A stretch of 64,000 bases of DNA. Source: JAAYFT01 sp041655755 (GTDB taxonomy: Bacteria > Bacillota > Clostridia > Tissierellales > Tissierellaceae). Both the position numbers and the translations under genes were made by a program. The DNA lies in NCBI GenBank assembly GCA_041655755.1, contig JBBAEY010000001.1, forward strand, positions 1 through 64,000, given 5' to 3'. Positions 51,969 to 60,232 of this stretch are shown here, piece after piece. How positions within the stretch are numbered: position 1 is the first letter of the stretch; every line of letters starts with the position of its first letter. The notes beneath the pieces are model-generated. The model had not been told where the DNA came from. It worked only from the letters and a program-made list of their open reading frames with translations, and ran no database searches.

Positions 51969-52901
51969 TTATCTCAATTTCATTTCTTTGCCTACTATCC
52001 TTTCCCAGGCACTAAATATTGGCCTTATTATCTGGGCCCCTATCTTAGATATAATTACCAATTCAGATATATCTTCACCCTTGTCACTTGGACTATAGTC
52101 TATAGTCCTGTTGACGACATCTACTTGATTCCATCCATCCTGGAGTCTAAAGAAACCTTTTATCCTGTAGCTGTCCTCCTTTATGATATTCAGAAAATCT
52201 GTAAGTTTTTCCTTGGCCAGCTCTCCCTCGAAAGTCAGGGTTAGGGTTTTAGGCCTATTTTCCGGGCTATTGCTGGTATCCTCATAGGCTCCCCAGTCAT
52301 AAATCATCAGGTCCCTATCCAGAAAATCATAATCAATGACTCCATTGATTGATTCAACAATGTCTGCCCTATTATTTATCTCCCTTATTTTTTCCTTTAT
52401 TTCCTTCAGTTTTTCACTATGGATTAAATCTACCTTTGATATAATCACTAGGTGGCTAAACCTTAATTGTCTCTCTATGGTTTCCACGTCCCCTATCTGC
52501 TCTAGGAAATTGAGGCCATCTACTATACAAATTGCCCCACTATAGTCGTACACGTCTCCTTTTACAACCTCTACAGCCTCAAGAAACTCATCTATATTGG
52601 AGGGGTCTGCCAGTCCTGAACTCTCAACAAAGACATATTCCATATTCCTATCTGCCATTTCCACCAGTGCAGATACAAAGGAGAGTTTTAGACAGGAACA
52701 AAATATTGACCCCTTGTTCAACTCTACTAATTCCATCCCTTCCTTCTTAATTATGCTGCCGTCTATTCCCACCTTGCCAAATTCATTCATTATTACTGAA
52801 ATCTTCTTATCTTCCAAATCCTTTAACACATTTGTTAGAAAAGTAGTTTTTCCTGCCCCCAGAAAACCTGTAAGCAAGTACAATTTTGTCTTAGATAACA
52901 T
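51969..52901 (-). CDS. CobW/G3E-family GTPase
   Basis: A 310-residue P-loop GTPase: Walker A LLTGFLGAGKTTFLTN, VIMNEFGKVGIDG, the metal-binding region NKGSIFCSCLKLSF (usual GCxCC, here FCSC), Walker B FVESSGLADPSNI and base-recognition VIISKVDL. The C-terminal CobW_C domain is shorter than normal. Members insert or deliver metals (Zn, Co, Fe). GGAGGATATATAT precedes the ATG at 52901, so the five extra residues of a longer reading are not needed. Its presence inside an ars operon is unusual, and its partner there is unknown. Confidence 0.88.
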   Translation of the reverse strand: MLSKTKLYLLTGFLGAGKTTFLTNVLKDLEDKKISVIMNEFGKVGIDGSIIKKEGMELVELNKGSIFCSCLKLSFVSALVEMADRNMEYVFVESSGLADPSNIDEFLEAVEVVKGDVYDYSGAICIVDGLNFLEQIGDVETIERQLRFSHLVIISKVDLIHSEKLKEIKEKIREINNRADIVESINGVIDYDFLDRDLMIYDWGAYEDTSNSPENRPKTLTLTFEGELAKEKLTDFLNIIKEDSYRIKGFFRLQDGWNQVDVVNRTIDYSPSDKGEDISELVIISKIGAQIIRPIFSAWERIVGKEMKLR

Positions 52902-52974
52902 ATATATATCCTCCATTTCAAACTTATTTTATTTAGTAGAAGGCTTAGGCTCTGCTATGGCCCCGCCTTCCATA

Positions 52975-54021
52975 CTATTTAAACCACGCTTTAGTATTGT
53001 TGGCAATTCTGACAAGGGTCAGCATTACAGGTACCTCAACCAGTACCCCTACTACAGTTGCAAGTGTTGCACCTGAATCGAGTCCAAATAATGATATGGC
53101 AACAGCCACTGCTAATTCAAAGAAGTTCGATGCCCCTATCATGCCAGCAGGTGCGGCTATATTGTGTGGTAGTTTCCAGGCCCTTGCCCAAAAATAGGCG
53201 AGAAGGAATATGAAAAATGTCTGAATTATCAGCGGTACTCCTATTAATATTATATTTATGGGATTGTCTACAATTATTTGACCTTGGAATGAAAATATAA
53301 TTATTAGGGTCAGTAAAAGCCCTATAATGGTAATATTGCTGAATTTTGGGATAAACTCTTTCTCAAAGTATTCCCGTCCCTTATTCTTTGTTATAAGTGA
53401 TCTGGAAATCCATCCAGCAGCCAAGGGTATAACTACAAACAATATTACAGATAAAAACAGGGTTTCCCAAGGTATAGATATATTACTCATCCCCAGTAAA
53501 AGTGCTACTATGGGAACAAAGGCAATCAATATTATCAGGTCATTGGTAGCTACCTGAACAAGGGTATATGCAGGGTCTCCCTTGGTTAAATGACTCCATA
53601 CAAATACCATAGCCGTACATGGTGCTGCCCCAAGAAGCACTGCCCCTGCAAGGTATTCCTTGGCTAATTGTGCAGATATTAGATCCTTAAATACTATATT
53701 GAAGAAAAACAGGGCAATTCCATACATTGTAAACGGCTTTATAAGCCAATTAGTAACCCATGTAATTATAAGCCCCCTTGGCCTCTCGCCTACTTTCCTT
53801 ATACTGTTAAAGTCGACCTTTAACATCATGGGGTAAATCATTAACCATATCAAAACTGCCACTGGTACCGATACATTTGCATATTCGAAATTCCCTAAAA
53901 ATTTTGGTATACCGGGTATATAGACACCAATAACTACGCCTATTATCATACATATCCCTACCCATATGGTAAGATATCTTTCAAAAAAACTAATTCCTGA
54001 TTTTAATTCCCTGTCCTTCAT
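52975..54021 (-). CDS. acr3: Arsenite efflux transporter ACR3
   Basis: A 348-residue permease of the ACR3/bile-acid symporter family with about ten membrane helices. The hallmark LLGAAPCTAMVFVWSHLTKG carries the conserved Cys needed for arsenite transport. WLMIYPMMLKVDFNSI and WLIKPFTMYGIALFFF are also typical. It exports arsenite (As(OH)3) using the proton gradient. The ATG follows arsR by 39 bp with AGGTGACTTAGTT upstream. The operon lacks arsC, so it depends on arsenite entering or being formed elsewhere. Confidence 0.93.
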   Translation of the reverse strand: MKDRELKSGISFFERYLTIWVGICMIIGVVIGVYIPGIPKFLGNFEYANVSVPVAVLIWLMIYPMMLKVDFNSIRKVGERPRGLIITWVTNWLIKPFTMYGIALFFFNIVFKDLISAQLAKEYLAGAVLLGAAPCTAMVFVWSHLTKGDPAYTLVQVATNDLIILIAFVPIVALLLGMSNISIPWETLFLSVILFVVIPLAAGWISRSLITKNKGREYFEKEFIPKFSNITIIGLLLTLIIIFSFQGQIIVDNPINIILIGVPLIIQTFFIFLLAYFWARAWKLPHNIAAPAGMIGASNFFELAVAVAISLFGLDSGATLATVVGVLVEVPVMLTLVRIANNTKAWFK

Positions 54022-54060
54022 AACTAAGTCACCTGTCCTTTGTTCAGTATTGAGTATAAT

Positions 54061-54393
54061 CTATAGCTTAGTCTTTGTATCTTTACCCCTATCTATGATT
54101 CTACAGATACAGTCTTCTTTTTCATTAAATGTGTGGGTTAGGAAGCCCAGCATCTCATGAAACTTTTCCATGTTTAAGGAATAGTAATTGCAAATACCCT
54201 CTTTTCTGATCTTGACCATACCCAAGTCAGCCAAAACCTTCATGTGGTGTGAAAGCGTAGGTTGAGTAAACTCAAAGTGCTCTAAAATATCAAAGGCGCA
54301 TCTCTCACCACAGGATAGGATATCGATTATTTTTAGCCTGTTTCCATCGGACAGAGCCTTAAACACCCTTGCCTTTTCATCATAATTTAACAT
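54061..54393 (-). CDS. arsR: ArsR-family transcriptional repressor
   Basis: A 110-residue winged helix: LSDGNRLKIIDILSCGERCA, FEFTQPTLSHHMKVLADLG, IRKEGICNYYSL, and a Cys-containing tail (EKEDCICRII). Cys in CGERC lies in the helix that holds the ELCVCDL arsenite site of classical ArsR, here rearranged, with more Cys at the C-terminus for As(III) or Sb(III) binding. It is the first gene after a promoter covered by a 39-bp palindrome. GGGAGGG precedes the ATG. It should repress the operon until arsenite binds. Confidence 0.92.
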   Translation of the reverse strand: MLNYDEKARVFKALSDGNRLKIIDILSCGERCAFDILEHFEFTQPTLSHHMKVLADLGMVKIRKEGICNYYSLNMEKFHEMLGFLTHTFNEKEDCICRIIDRGKDTKTKL

Positions 54394-54409
54394 TTTTTTC
54401 CCTCCCTAT

Positions 54410-54448
54410 ATAGATAACCGTCTATATATAATATAGACGGTTATCTAT
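54410..54448. promoter_or_regulatory. Perfect 39-bp palindromic operator of the ars-type operon
   Basis: Left arm ATAGATAACCGTCTATAT (54410-54427) and right arm ATATAGACGGTTATCTAT (54431-54448) are exact inverse complements around a three-base centre. The palindrome covers the -10 and spacer of the ars promoter. It can also form a hairpin in the untranslated leader. Confidence 0.9.
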
Positions 54449-54458
54449 GTGTTGTCAA
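54430..54458 (-). promoter_or_regulatory. Sigma-A promoter of the ars-type operon
   Basis: TTGACA (54453-54458, minus strand) and TATATT (54430-54435), spacer 17 bp. The -10 and spacer lie inside the palindromic operator. Confidence 0.85.
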
Positions 54459-54514
54459 TAGTATTTTTAGGATCTTTTCCCTATTGTCCATATAGAATTT
54501 TTGAAATGGCCACA

Positions 54515-54568
54515 AAAATACCTTGGCTTGATTAAATTCTTGCTCTTCCAATCAATACAAGGTATTTT
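54515..54568 (-). terminator. Long hairpin/terminator downstream of prsA
   Basis: AAAATACCTTG and CAAGGTATTTT pair perfectly, with an inner TTGATT/AATCAA stem and a 16-nt loop. It lies about 27 bp after the PrsA-like gene and ends that transcript before the ars promoter. Confidence 0.6.
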
Positions 54569-54594
54569 AAATCTGTGACTATTCTTTTTTTCTA

Positions 54595-55485
54595 CTAGGG
54601 ATTCAACAGTCTATTGTCTATTTTATAATCCTCAACAATTTCTGCAAACCAAGTTTCATAGGCATAGGGAATCTTTTCTTCCAGTATTAGCTCTTTAATC
54701 TTTTCCTTGTTTTCATTCATATCTGCTTCCTTGGCCTCGTTTTTTCCCGTTACCATAATTATATGATATCCGAATTCAGATTTAACAGGTGTGCTAATCT
54801 CCCCAATATCCAAGCTAAAGGAGGCTTCTTCAAACTCCTTGACCATCTGGCCTCTGCCAAAGTAACCCAGGTCTCCACCATAGTGGGCACTGCCGTCTTT
54901 TGAATGTTCCGCTGCCAAATCCTCAAAACTTTCCCCATTGGAAAGTTTGTCGTAGATGGCATTAGCTTCCTCTTCTTCATCTACCAGAATATGGCTAGCC
55001 CTTACTTCCTCTTTCTGGGAAAGGTCATCCTTATAGTATTCAAAATATTCCTCAATCTCATCATCGCTTATGTCAATTGTCGGCATCAGCAGTTCCTTTA
55101 TCTTAAGGTTCATATCTATGCTTTTCTTTAAGTCTTCTATGCTATATCCATAGTAATACATGGCCTCATAAAATGCATCTTCTCCGCCGGAACTTTCAAT
55201 CATCTTGTCTATCTCTTCCTCTATTTGCTCATCTTCAATCTGAATCTTTGCCTTTTCAATTTCCTCATTTATGATTATCTCATTAATCAAGGATTCTAGG
55301 GTCTCTTGTCCCCCTTGTGCCACAAGTACATTGTACAAGTCATCCTTGGTAATCACCTTATCATTTACCTTTGCCACTATTTCTTCTTCGCTTTTGGTGC
55401 AGCCCGACACTGCCAAGGTAATAAGTATAATAGCTCCTAATATTAATCCTAATTTAATCCTTTTTCTACTTAATATCTTTATCAT
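54595..55485 (-). CDS. prsA: PrsA-type peptidyl-prolyl isomerase foldase lipoprotein
   Basis: A 296-residue lipoprotein: signal peptide ending LAVSGCTKS, an N-terminal SurA-like chaperone segment (about 35-150), a parvulin PpiC domain (about 165-255; VRASHILVDEEEEANAIYDK, GDLGYFGRGQMVKEFEEAS, FGYHIIMV), and a C-terminal helix. It helps secreted proteins fold at the outer face of the membrane. GGAGGCTGAAT precedes the ATG. It stands alone and its transcript ends at a hairpin. It carries many acidic residues, as in other PrsA proteins. Confidence 0.93.
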   Translation of the reverse strand: MIKILSRKRIKLGLILGAIILITLAVSGCTKSEEEIVAKVNDKVITKDDLYNVLVAQGGQETLESLINEIIINEEIEKAKIQIEDEQIEEEIDKMIESSGGEDAFYEAMYYYGYSIEDLKKSIDMNLKIKELLMPTIDISDDEIEEYFEYYKDDLSQKEEVRASHILVDEEEEANAIYDKLSNGESFEDLAAEHSKDGSAHYGGDLGYFGRGQMVKEFEEASFSLDIGEISTPVKSEFGYHIIMVTGKNEAKEADMNENKEKIKELILEEKIPYAYETWFAEIVEDYKIDNRLLNP

Positions 55486-55608
55486 ATTCAGCCTCCATGT
55501 ATTTAATTTCGTTTTGTAAACTTAAATGAAAATTGAGCTATGGTAAATTCCTTTCCACATGGGTAGGAACTGCTAGTATTTCCTATTAAATCTGATAAAC
55601 CCTATATT

Positions 55609-56436
55609 CTATATGTTTATTTCTAACAATAGGGGAGCATGATCCTGTCTTGGCCCCGAGTCGATCATTTCAGATTTTATCACCTTGTCTGCTATGGAGT
55701 TGCTAACCAACCAGTAGTCAATCCTCCAGCCAGAATTGTTTATCTTGCTGGTCTTGGCTCTCTGGGCCCACCAACTATATACTCCCTCCACGTCTCCGTG
55801 GATCTTCCTGAAGCTATCTGTAAATCCCTTGGCCAAAAGATTTGTAAATCCCTCTCTCTCCTCATCTGTAAAGCCAGCTGAACCACGATTGCTGTCGGGG
55901 TGGGCTAAATCGATCTCCCTATGGGCTACATTAAAGTCTCCTGTTGCTATTACGGGCTTATCTCTGTCCAGTCCCTCTAAATACTCTGCATATTTTATAT
56001 CCCAAATCTGGCGTTCCTCTAGACGCCTCAACCCATCTCCGGCATTTGGCGTATATACCTGTGTTAGGTAGTAGTCCTCAAATTCCAGTGTAATTATTCT
56101 CCCCTCTAAATCCATGGTAGTAGGTGCACCGATTTTTGGATAGGTGACTAGGGCCTCCAAATGATCTTTATATAGAAACATGGTCCCAGCATAACCCTTG
56201 CGTGCTGGCTCTACCGAGCTATTCCAAACGACCTTATAGTCCGGAAACCAATCTTTTAGGATTTCTGCTTGTTTCTTGCTAGGGCCATTGCTTGACAGCT
56301 TGGTCTCTTGTAGTGCGATGACATCTGGATTATGGTCTCTAATCCTGTCTAAAACCTCCCTAGATAGGATTGCCCTTGCAGAATCAGATGTCAATGCTGC
56401 ATTTAATGAATCGATATTCCATGATATAAACTTCAA
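55609..56436 (-). CDS. Exodeoxyribonuclease III (ExoA/XthA family)
   Basis: About 275 residues of the EEP nuclease fold: FISWNIDSLNAAL, VIALQETKLS (catalytic Glu), AGTMFLYK, VYTPNAG, VIATGDFNVAHREIDLAHPD (catalytic Asp/Asn), FTDEEREGF, and YSWWAQRAKTSKINNSGWRI, SGPRQDHAPLLLEI (catalytic His). It acts in base-excision repair as an AP endonuclease and 3' exonuclease. The TTG at 56436 with GGGAGG six bases upstream is the likely start; an ATG at 56457 would add seven residues. It is divergent from the SpoVB-like gene. Confidence 0.92.
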   Translation of the reverse strand: MKFISWNIDSLNAALTSDSARAILSREVLDRIRDHNPDVIALQETKLSSNGPSKKQAEILKDWFPDYKVVWNSSVEPARKGYAGTMFLYKDHLEALVTYPKIGAPTTMDLEGRIITLEFEDYYLTQVYTPNAGDGLRRLEERQIWDIKYAEYLEGLDRDKPVIATGDFNVAHREIDLAHPDSNRGSAGFTDEEREGFTNLLAKGFTDSFRKIHGDVEGVYSWWAQRAKTSKINNSGWRIDYWLVSNSIADKVIKSEMIDSGPRQDHAPLLLEINI

Positions 56437-56656
56437 TATAAATCCTCCCTTCTCCATATTGCATAAAATTGATAGCTAGATACTGTAGCCTATCAATTTT
56501 TCTGTTTCCTACCAAATGTCTCCACTTGAGAATTTGGATTACCTGTATTGTACCATAAAGGTCGGTCTATTTTCTATTTTAAAATCAACTTTCCTAAATT
56601 TCCTAGCTCATTGGATATAAACATTAGGAGACTAGCTGTTAAGAGAGGGTGAAAAC

Positions 56657-56707
56657 ATGGGTGGCCTACTGTCCAAGAAATGTCTCCCCTGTAACATAGG
56701 TGCATAG
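56657..56707 (+). CDS. Possible short ORF (16 residues, CxxC) upstream of the SpoVB-like gene
   Basis: ATG with GAGAGGGTGAAAAC upstream opens the peptide MGGLLSKKCLPCNIGA, then TAG. The good ribosome site and the CxxC are noteworthy. It may be a leader peptide, a pseudogene end or chance. The rest of the gap from 56458 shows an AAATTGATAG/CTATCAATTT dyad (about 56464-56498) and no other gene. Confidence 0.25.
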   Translation: MGGLLSKKCLPCNIGA

Positions 56708-56804
56708 GTCTGGGAGAGAATGAAATTATATGAAGGCCTATTTTAGAATTATATCGCCTTTAATTCATATAGATTATTATATAGGATGTTTACGAGGTGA
56801 TATA

Positions 56805-58346
56805 TTGTCTAGAAATAAGTTTATCCACGGTTCCATAATAATGATTCTAATGAATACCTTCACTAGGGCAATTGGATTTACCTATGAGGTTCTCCTGTCC
56901 AAGTCCCTTGGGGCAGAAGCTATGGGCTGGTTTCAAATTGCCATGTCTACCCTTATGATCTTTTTAGTATTTACCATTTCAGGTATACCTAGCTCTGTTA
57001 CCAAGCTAGTTGCACAGGAATATTCCAATGGCAATCAATACAATATGGAGAAGATATACAAGTCTAGCTTGTTTTTCAATCTATTCCTTGGGATATTCCT
57101 GTCTATAGGCCTTCTCTTGTCGTCCAAATTCATAGCCAGCAGAGTATTTAGGAATGGGGACTTATTAATGGAGGTTTATTTCTTGGCCCCTGCTATAATT
57201 ATCATTTCCACCAGCAATATATTGAGAGCCTATTTTTATGGAAGGCAAAATATGGTTACACCCAGCATCTCTCAGACCCTTGAACACCTTGCTAGGTTTG
57301 TAATTGTTCTTGGCCTTCTATCTTATTTCTCTCCTCTTAAACCCCTTTACGGCACAATCATTGCCATAATGGGAATAAGCATTGGCGAACTCATTGACCT
57401 GGCATGGTCACTTTTGTCAAAAAAAAGATTATATTATGCCAGTCCCCTGACCTGCAGGGAAAAATGGACTAGCTTGGAAGCACTATCAAAGGTCCTCTTG
57501 CTTGCCCTGCCCCTGACTATATTGGGTTTTTTTAATGTAGGTCTTAACTTTCTCAATGCCATATTAATTCCATCTAGGCTCATGTCAGCTGGATATACCA
57601 AGAGCCTTGCAGTTGCAAGCTTTGGCAGGATTACAGGTATGGCAATGCCCTTGATTCACTTGCCTTTTGTTGTGACTTCAGGTCTGGTGGTAAATATTGT
57701 ACCTAGTCTATCTGAACAAATAGCCCTGAAAAAAAGCAGCAGTATGAGGGCAGATATACAGCTTGCTGTTAAAGTCACCCTCCTGGTCTCTATACCCCTA
57801 AGCATTTTTTATGTGGTGCTATCTGAGCCCCTTGCCATATTCTTGTACGATGACTTGTTGGTGGCTGGTTTTATAGGTATAATGGGCCCTGCTACTGCCC
57901 TCCTAGCCCTGCAGCATACCCTTTCCGGCATACTCTTTGGCCTAAATAGGCAGTTTCAGGCGACAGTTGCTAGGATGTTTGCCATGCTCCTGAGGGTCTA
58001 CCTAATATACATACTAGTTGGAAATCCCAGATTTGAAATCTATGGATTTTTTATAGCTTTCTTTGTATCCAGTATCCTAACCCTCTTATTTGACATGCTG
58101 ATTTTAAGAACTGCTCTTCCCATAAGCTTCAACTATATTGATATGGTGGGTAAGCCCATCTTAGCCTCCCTCTTTGCGATAGGCTACCTAAGGTTTACCG
58201 TATTTGACCTGGAAAAACTAAAATATGTAAATCCAGCTAGCTTTGTATTTAGCCTTTGTGTGGCACTATTATCCTATATATTTATCCTGATGCTGACCAA
58301 TGCCCTGCCTAAAAATCTACTGGAAAGAGTAATAAAGGGCCAATGA
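56805..58346 (+). CDS. SpoVB-like polysaccharide flippase (MATE/MOP superfamily)
   Basis: About 513 residues, twelve or more membrane helices. The start (SRNKFIHGSIIMIL, TRAIGFTYEVLLSKSLGAEA, FTISGIPSSVTKLVAQEYS) matches stage V sporulation protein B / YkvU-type flippases. Family members flip lipid-linked oligosaccharides such as spore-cortex precursors. The TTG at 56805 has GAGGTGAT four or five bases upstream and gives a clean N-terminus; a reading from the ATG at 56730 would add 25 unsupported residues. Sporulation role is by family analogy. Confidence 0.87.
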   Translation: MSRNKFIHGSIIMILMNTFTRAIGFTYEVLLSKSLGAEAMGWFQIAMSTLMIFLVFTISGIPSSVTKLVAQEYSNGNQYNMEKIYKSSLFFNLFLGIFLSIGLLLSSKFIASRVFRNGDLLMEVYFLAPAIIIISTSNILRAYFYGRQNMVTPSISQTLEHLARFVIVLGLLSYFSPLKPLYGTIIAIMGISIGELIDLAWSLLSKKRLYYASPLTCREKWTSLEALSKVLLLALPLTILGFFNVGLNFLNAILIPSRLMSAGYTKSLAVASFGRITGMAMPLIHLPFVVTSGLVVNIVPSLSEQIALKKSSSMRADIQLAVKVTLLVSIPLSIFYVVLSEPLAIFLYDDLLVAGFIGIMGPATALLALQHTLSGILFGLNRQFQATVARMFAMLLRVYLIYILVGNPRFEIYGFFIAFFVSSILTLLFDMLILRTALPISFNYIDMVGKPILASLFAIGYLRFTVFDLEKLKYVNPASFVFSLCVALLSYIFILMLTNALPKNLLERVIKGQ

Positions 58347-58363
58347 TACTACTACTTGCCTAC

Positions 58364-58867
58364 CTATTTGAATTCATCAGCCAAATCGTCTAGTGCCTTA
58401 CCTGTTACCCTGTAAACTGTCCATTCGTCCATAGCTACAGCTCCTATTGACTTGTAAAAGTCAATTGATGGTTGGTTCCAGTCGATGCACCACCATTCAA
58501 ACCTGCCGCAATTTCTTTCCTTTGCCAGTCTTGCTAAAAAAGCCAGCAGAAGCTTTCCATATCCCTTGCCTCTCATCTCAGGCCTTACGTACAGATCCTC
58601 CAAATAAATCCCAGGCCTTCCCAAAAATGTAGAAAAGTTGTGGAAGAATAGTGCAAATCCTACTGCTTCCCCCTTGTACTCCCCTATTATTACTTCAGCG
58701 GCCTTTCTAACAAACAGGGATTCCCTTAAGATTTCCTCTGTAGCGACCACTTCATGTAGAAGCTTTTCATAATCGGCTAATTCCTTGATAAAATCCAGTA
58801 TTAGGCCCAAATCGCTTTCATCAGCAAATCTAATTGTAAAATCCTCCTTGTAGGTTGTAATTTTCAT
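58364..58867 (-). CDS. GNAT-family N-acetyltransferase (spermidine/diamine acetyltransferase-like)
   Basis: A 167-residue GNAT protein: FTIRFADESDLGLILDFIKE, YLEDLYVRPEMRGKGYGKLL (acetyl-CoA-binding RGKGYG), FEWWCIDWNQPSIDFYKSIG and a C-terminal VYRVTGKALDDLADEF. The W-C-x-D-W and F-Y-K-S-I-G segments resemble spermidine/thialysine acetyltransferases. The ATG at 58867 has AGGAGATGA upstream. It converges with the SpoVB-like gene. It follows the rhodanese gene by 74 bp and may share its transcript. Confidence 0.88.
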   Translation of the reverse strand: MKITTYKEDFTIRFADESDLGLILDFIKELADYEKLLHEVVATEEILRESLFVRKAAEVIIGEYKGEAVGFALFFHNFSTFLGRPGIYLEDLYVRPEMRGKGYGKLLLAFLARLAKERNCGRFEWWCIDWNQPSIDFYKSIGAVAMDEWTVYRVTGKALDDLADEFK

Positions 58868-58941
58868 AGACTCATCTCCTAGTATAATAATGTCATAGTC
58901 AATTGTGACTATGCGGTTAAACCTTTCTACTAAAATCTCCA

Positions 58942-59766
58942 TTATTCACTTACTGACTCATTGCCTTTATAACTTATCCAGTCGCTATATCCACCGGCAT
59001 AATGCTTGGGATTGAGCCCCATTTCATCCAATAATAATATGCTGACAGAAGCAGTTATCCCAGAGCCGCAGTATACTATTATTTCCTCATAATCTTCCAA
59101 CTCTTTAAAGTATTCCCTAGCCTCATTTAGGGAAAGTAGTTCTCCATCTTTTATTAGATTTGCCCATGGGAAATTCAGTGCACTGGGTATATGACCTGGC
59201 AGTCTATCTATGGGCTCTACTTCTCCTGTATATCTTTCATACGCCCTTGCGTCTACTATGGCAGCTGTATTTGAGCCAATTGCATCTTTCACATATTCCA
59301 TATCTACAATAATTTCCTTATTTGTATTTAATGACAGTGAAGCTGATTTTTCTACTGCTGGTATTTCCCTTGTTATTTCCCCATTGATATCAATCCATTT
59401 ATCGTATCCACCATCCAAGACAAACACCTTGTCCTTACCTATTAATTTAAGCATCCACCACAATCTGCCTGCCCTTGTTATATTGCCATCATCATAAATT
59501 ACAACTATAGAATTATCATCAATTCCAAAAGCTCTCATATCTTGGGTAAATGTTTCCAAATCTGGCAAGGGGCTTCTACCTCCGTGTTTGCTTGCCTCTT
59601 TTACCATTACATCATTAAAAGATACATATTGTGCCCCCTTGATATGCCCTTTATTATATAAACTTTGTCCACTTGCTTCTTCTATTTCCTCCCTTACATC
59701 CAAAATCACTAAACTATTCTTATCTAAATTATCTTTAAGCCATTTATGATTTACAATATTCTTCAT
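58942..59766 (-). CDS. Two-domain sulfurtransferase (thiosulfate/3-mercaptopyruvate type)
   Basis: A 274-residue protein of two rhodanese domains. The N-terminal, inactive half includes LVILDVREEIEEASGQ and FVLDGGYDKW; the C-terminal half carries the active-site loop IVYCGSGITASVSILLL (Cys at about 237), whose CGSGxT is typical of mercaptopyruvate sulfurtransferase. It moves sulfane sulfur from thiosulfate or mercaptopyruvate to a thiol acceptor. AAGGAT lies ten bases before the ATG. A short ORF with a strong ribosome site precedes it. Confidence 0.92.
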   Translation of the reverse strand: MKNIVNHKWLKDNLDKNSLVILDVREEIEEASGQSLYNKGHIKGAQYVSFNDVMVKEASKHGGRSPLPDLETFTQDMRAFGIDDNSIVVIYDDGNITRAGRLWWMLKLIGKDKVFVLDGGYDKWIDINGEITREIPAVEKSASLSLNTNKEIIVDMEYVKDAIGSNTAAIVDARAYERYTGEVEPIDRLPGHIPSALNFPWANLIKDGELLSLNEAREYFKELEDYEEIIVYCGSGITASVSILLLDEMGLNPKHYAGGYSDWISYKGNESVSE

Positions 59767-59791
59767 TTATCATAGATCCTTTCACTTGATA

Positions 59792-59869
59792 TCAAGGGGT
59801 ATTGAAAACCCTTGTAAGGGAAGACCTTGTAAATCTAAGACTACCCATTGAAGATAAAATGCTTCCCAT
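59792..59869 (-). CDS. Possible short leader ORF (25 residues) upstream of the sulfurtransferase gene
   Basis: ATG at 59869 with AGAGGAGGGG seven bases upstream encodes MGSILSSMGSLRFTRSSLTR followed by VFNTP, then TGA. The mRNA downstream shows competing stems: CCCTT/AAGGG and CAAGGG/CCCTTG (59793-59820). The strong ribosome site suggests real translation. A role as a leader peptide is speculation. Confidence 0.35.
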   Translation of the reverse strand: MGSILSSMGSLRFTRSSLTRVFNTP

Positions 59870-60161
59870 GATATAACCCCTCCTCTATTCCCGTCCTTAG
59901 ATACTTAGCTACACTTCTTATATCTCAATTATATCATATATGAATTCTATATAAATAAACTTTTAACACCTTAGGTAATTATATGTGATTGTAAAATGGA
60001 ACCTATCATCTTATAAATAGGTTACACTGGATAGGACAGGTTTTTAGCAATATTGCAGTGGTACGAGAGGCAATTTAGGTTAAATACAGTTGAGAAATAT
60101 GGAGGATTCAGTGATATTGTGGACATAATCAGGTATTAAATGACAGGAGGGATATCTAGAA
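59870..60161. other. Gene-free stretch before the NAD(P)H/FAD oxidoreductase
   Basis: About 290 bases, very AT-rich, with a few spaced stops in all frames. Short in-frame remnants (for example KYGGFSDIVDIIRY before a TAA) occur but none is recognisable. I see no RNA structure with a clear T tract. Confidence 0.5.
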
Positions 60162-60191
60162 TTGGGGAAAGAATACAAAAATGGGTATAAT
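60162..60191 (+). promoter_or_regulatory. Promoter of the FAD oxidoreductase gene
   Basis: TTGGGG (60162-60167) and TATAAT (60186-60191), spacer 18 bp, 41 bases before the GTG start. Confidence 0.55.
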
Positions 60192-60232
60192 CATTATGAT
60201 GTATATTTAAATTTTACAGGGAGTGAAATAAG

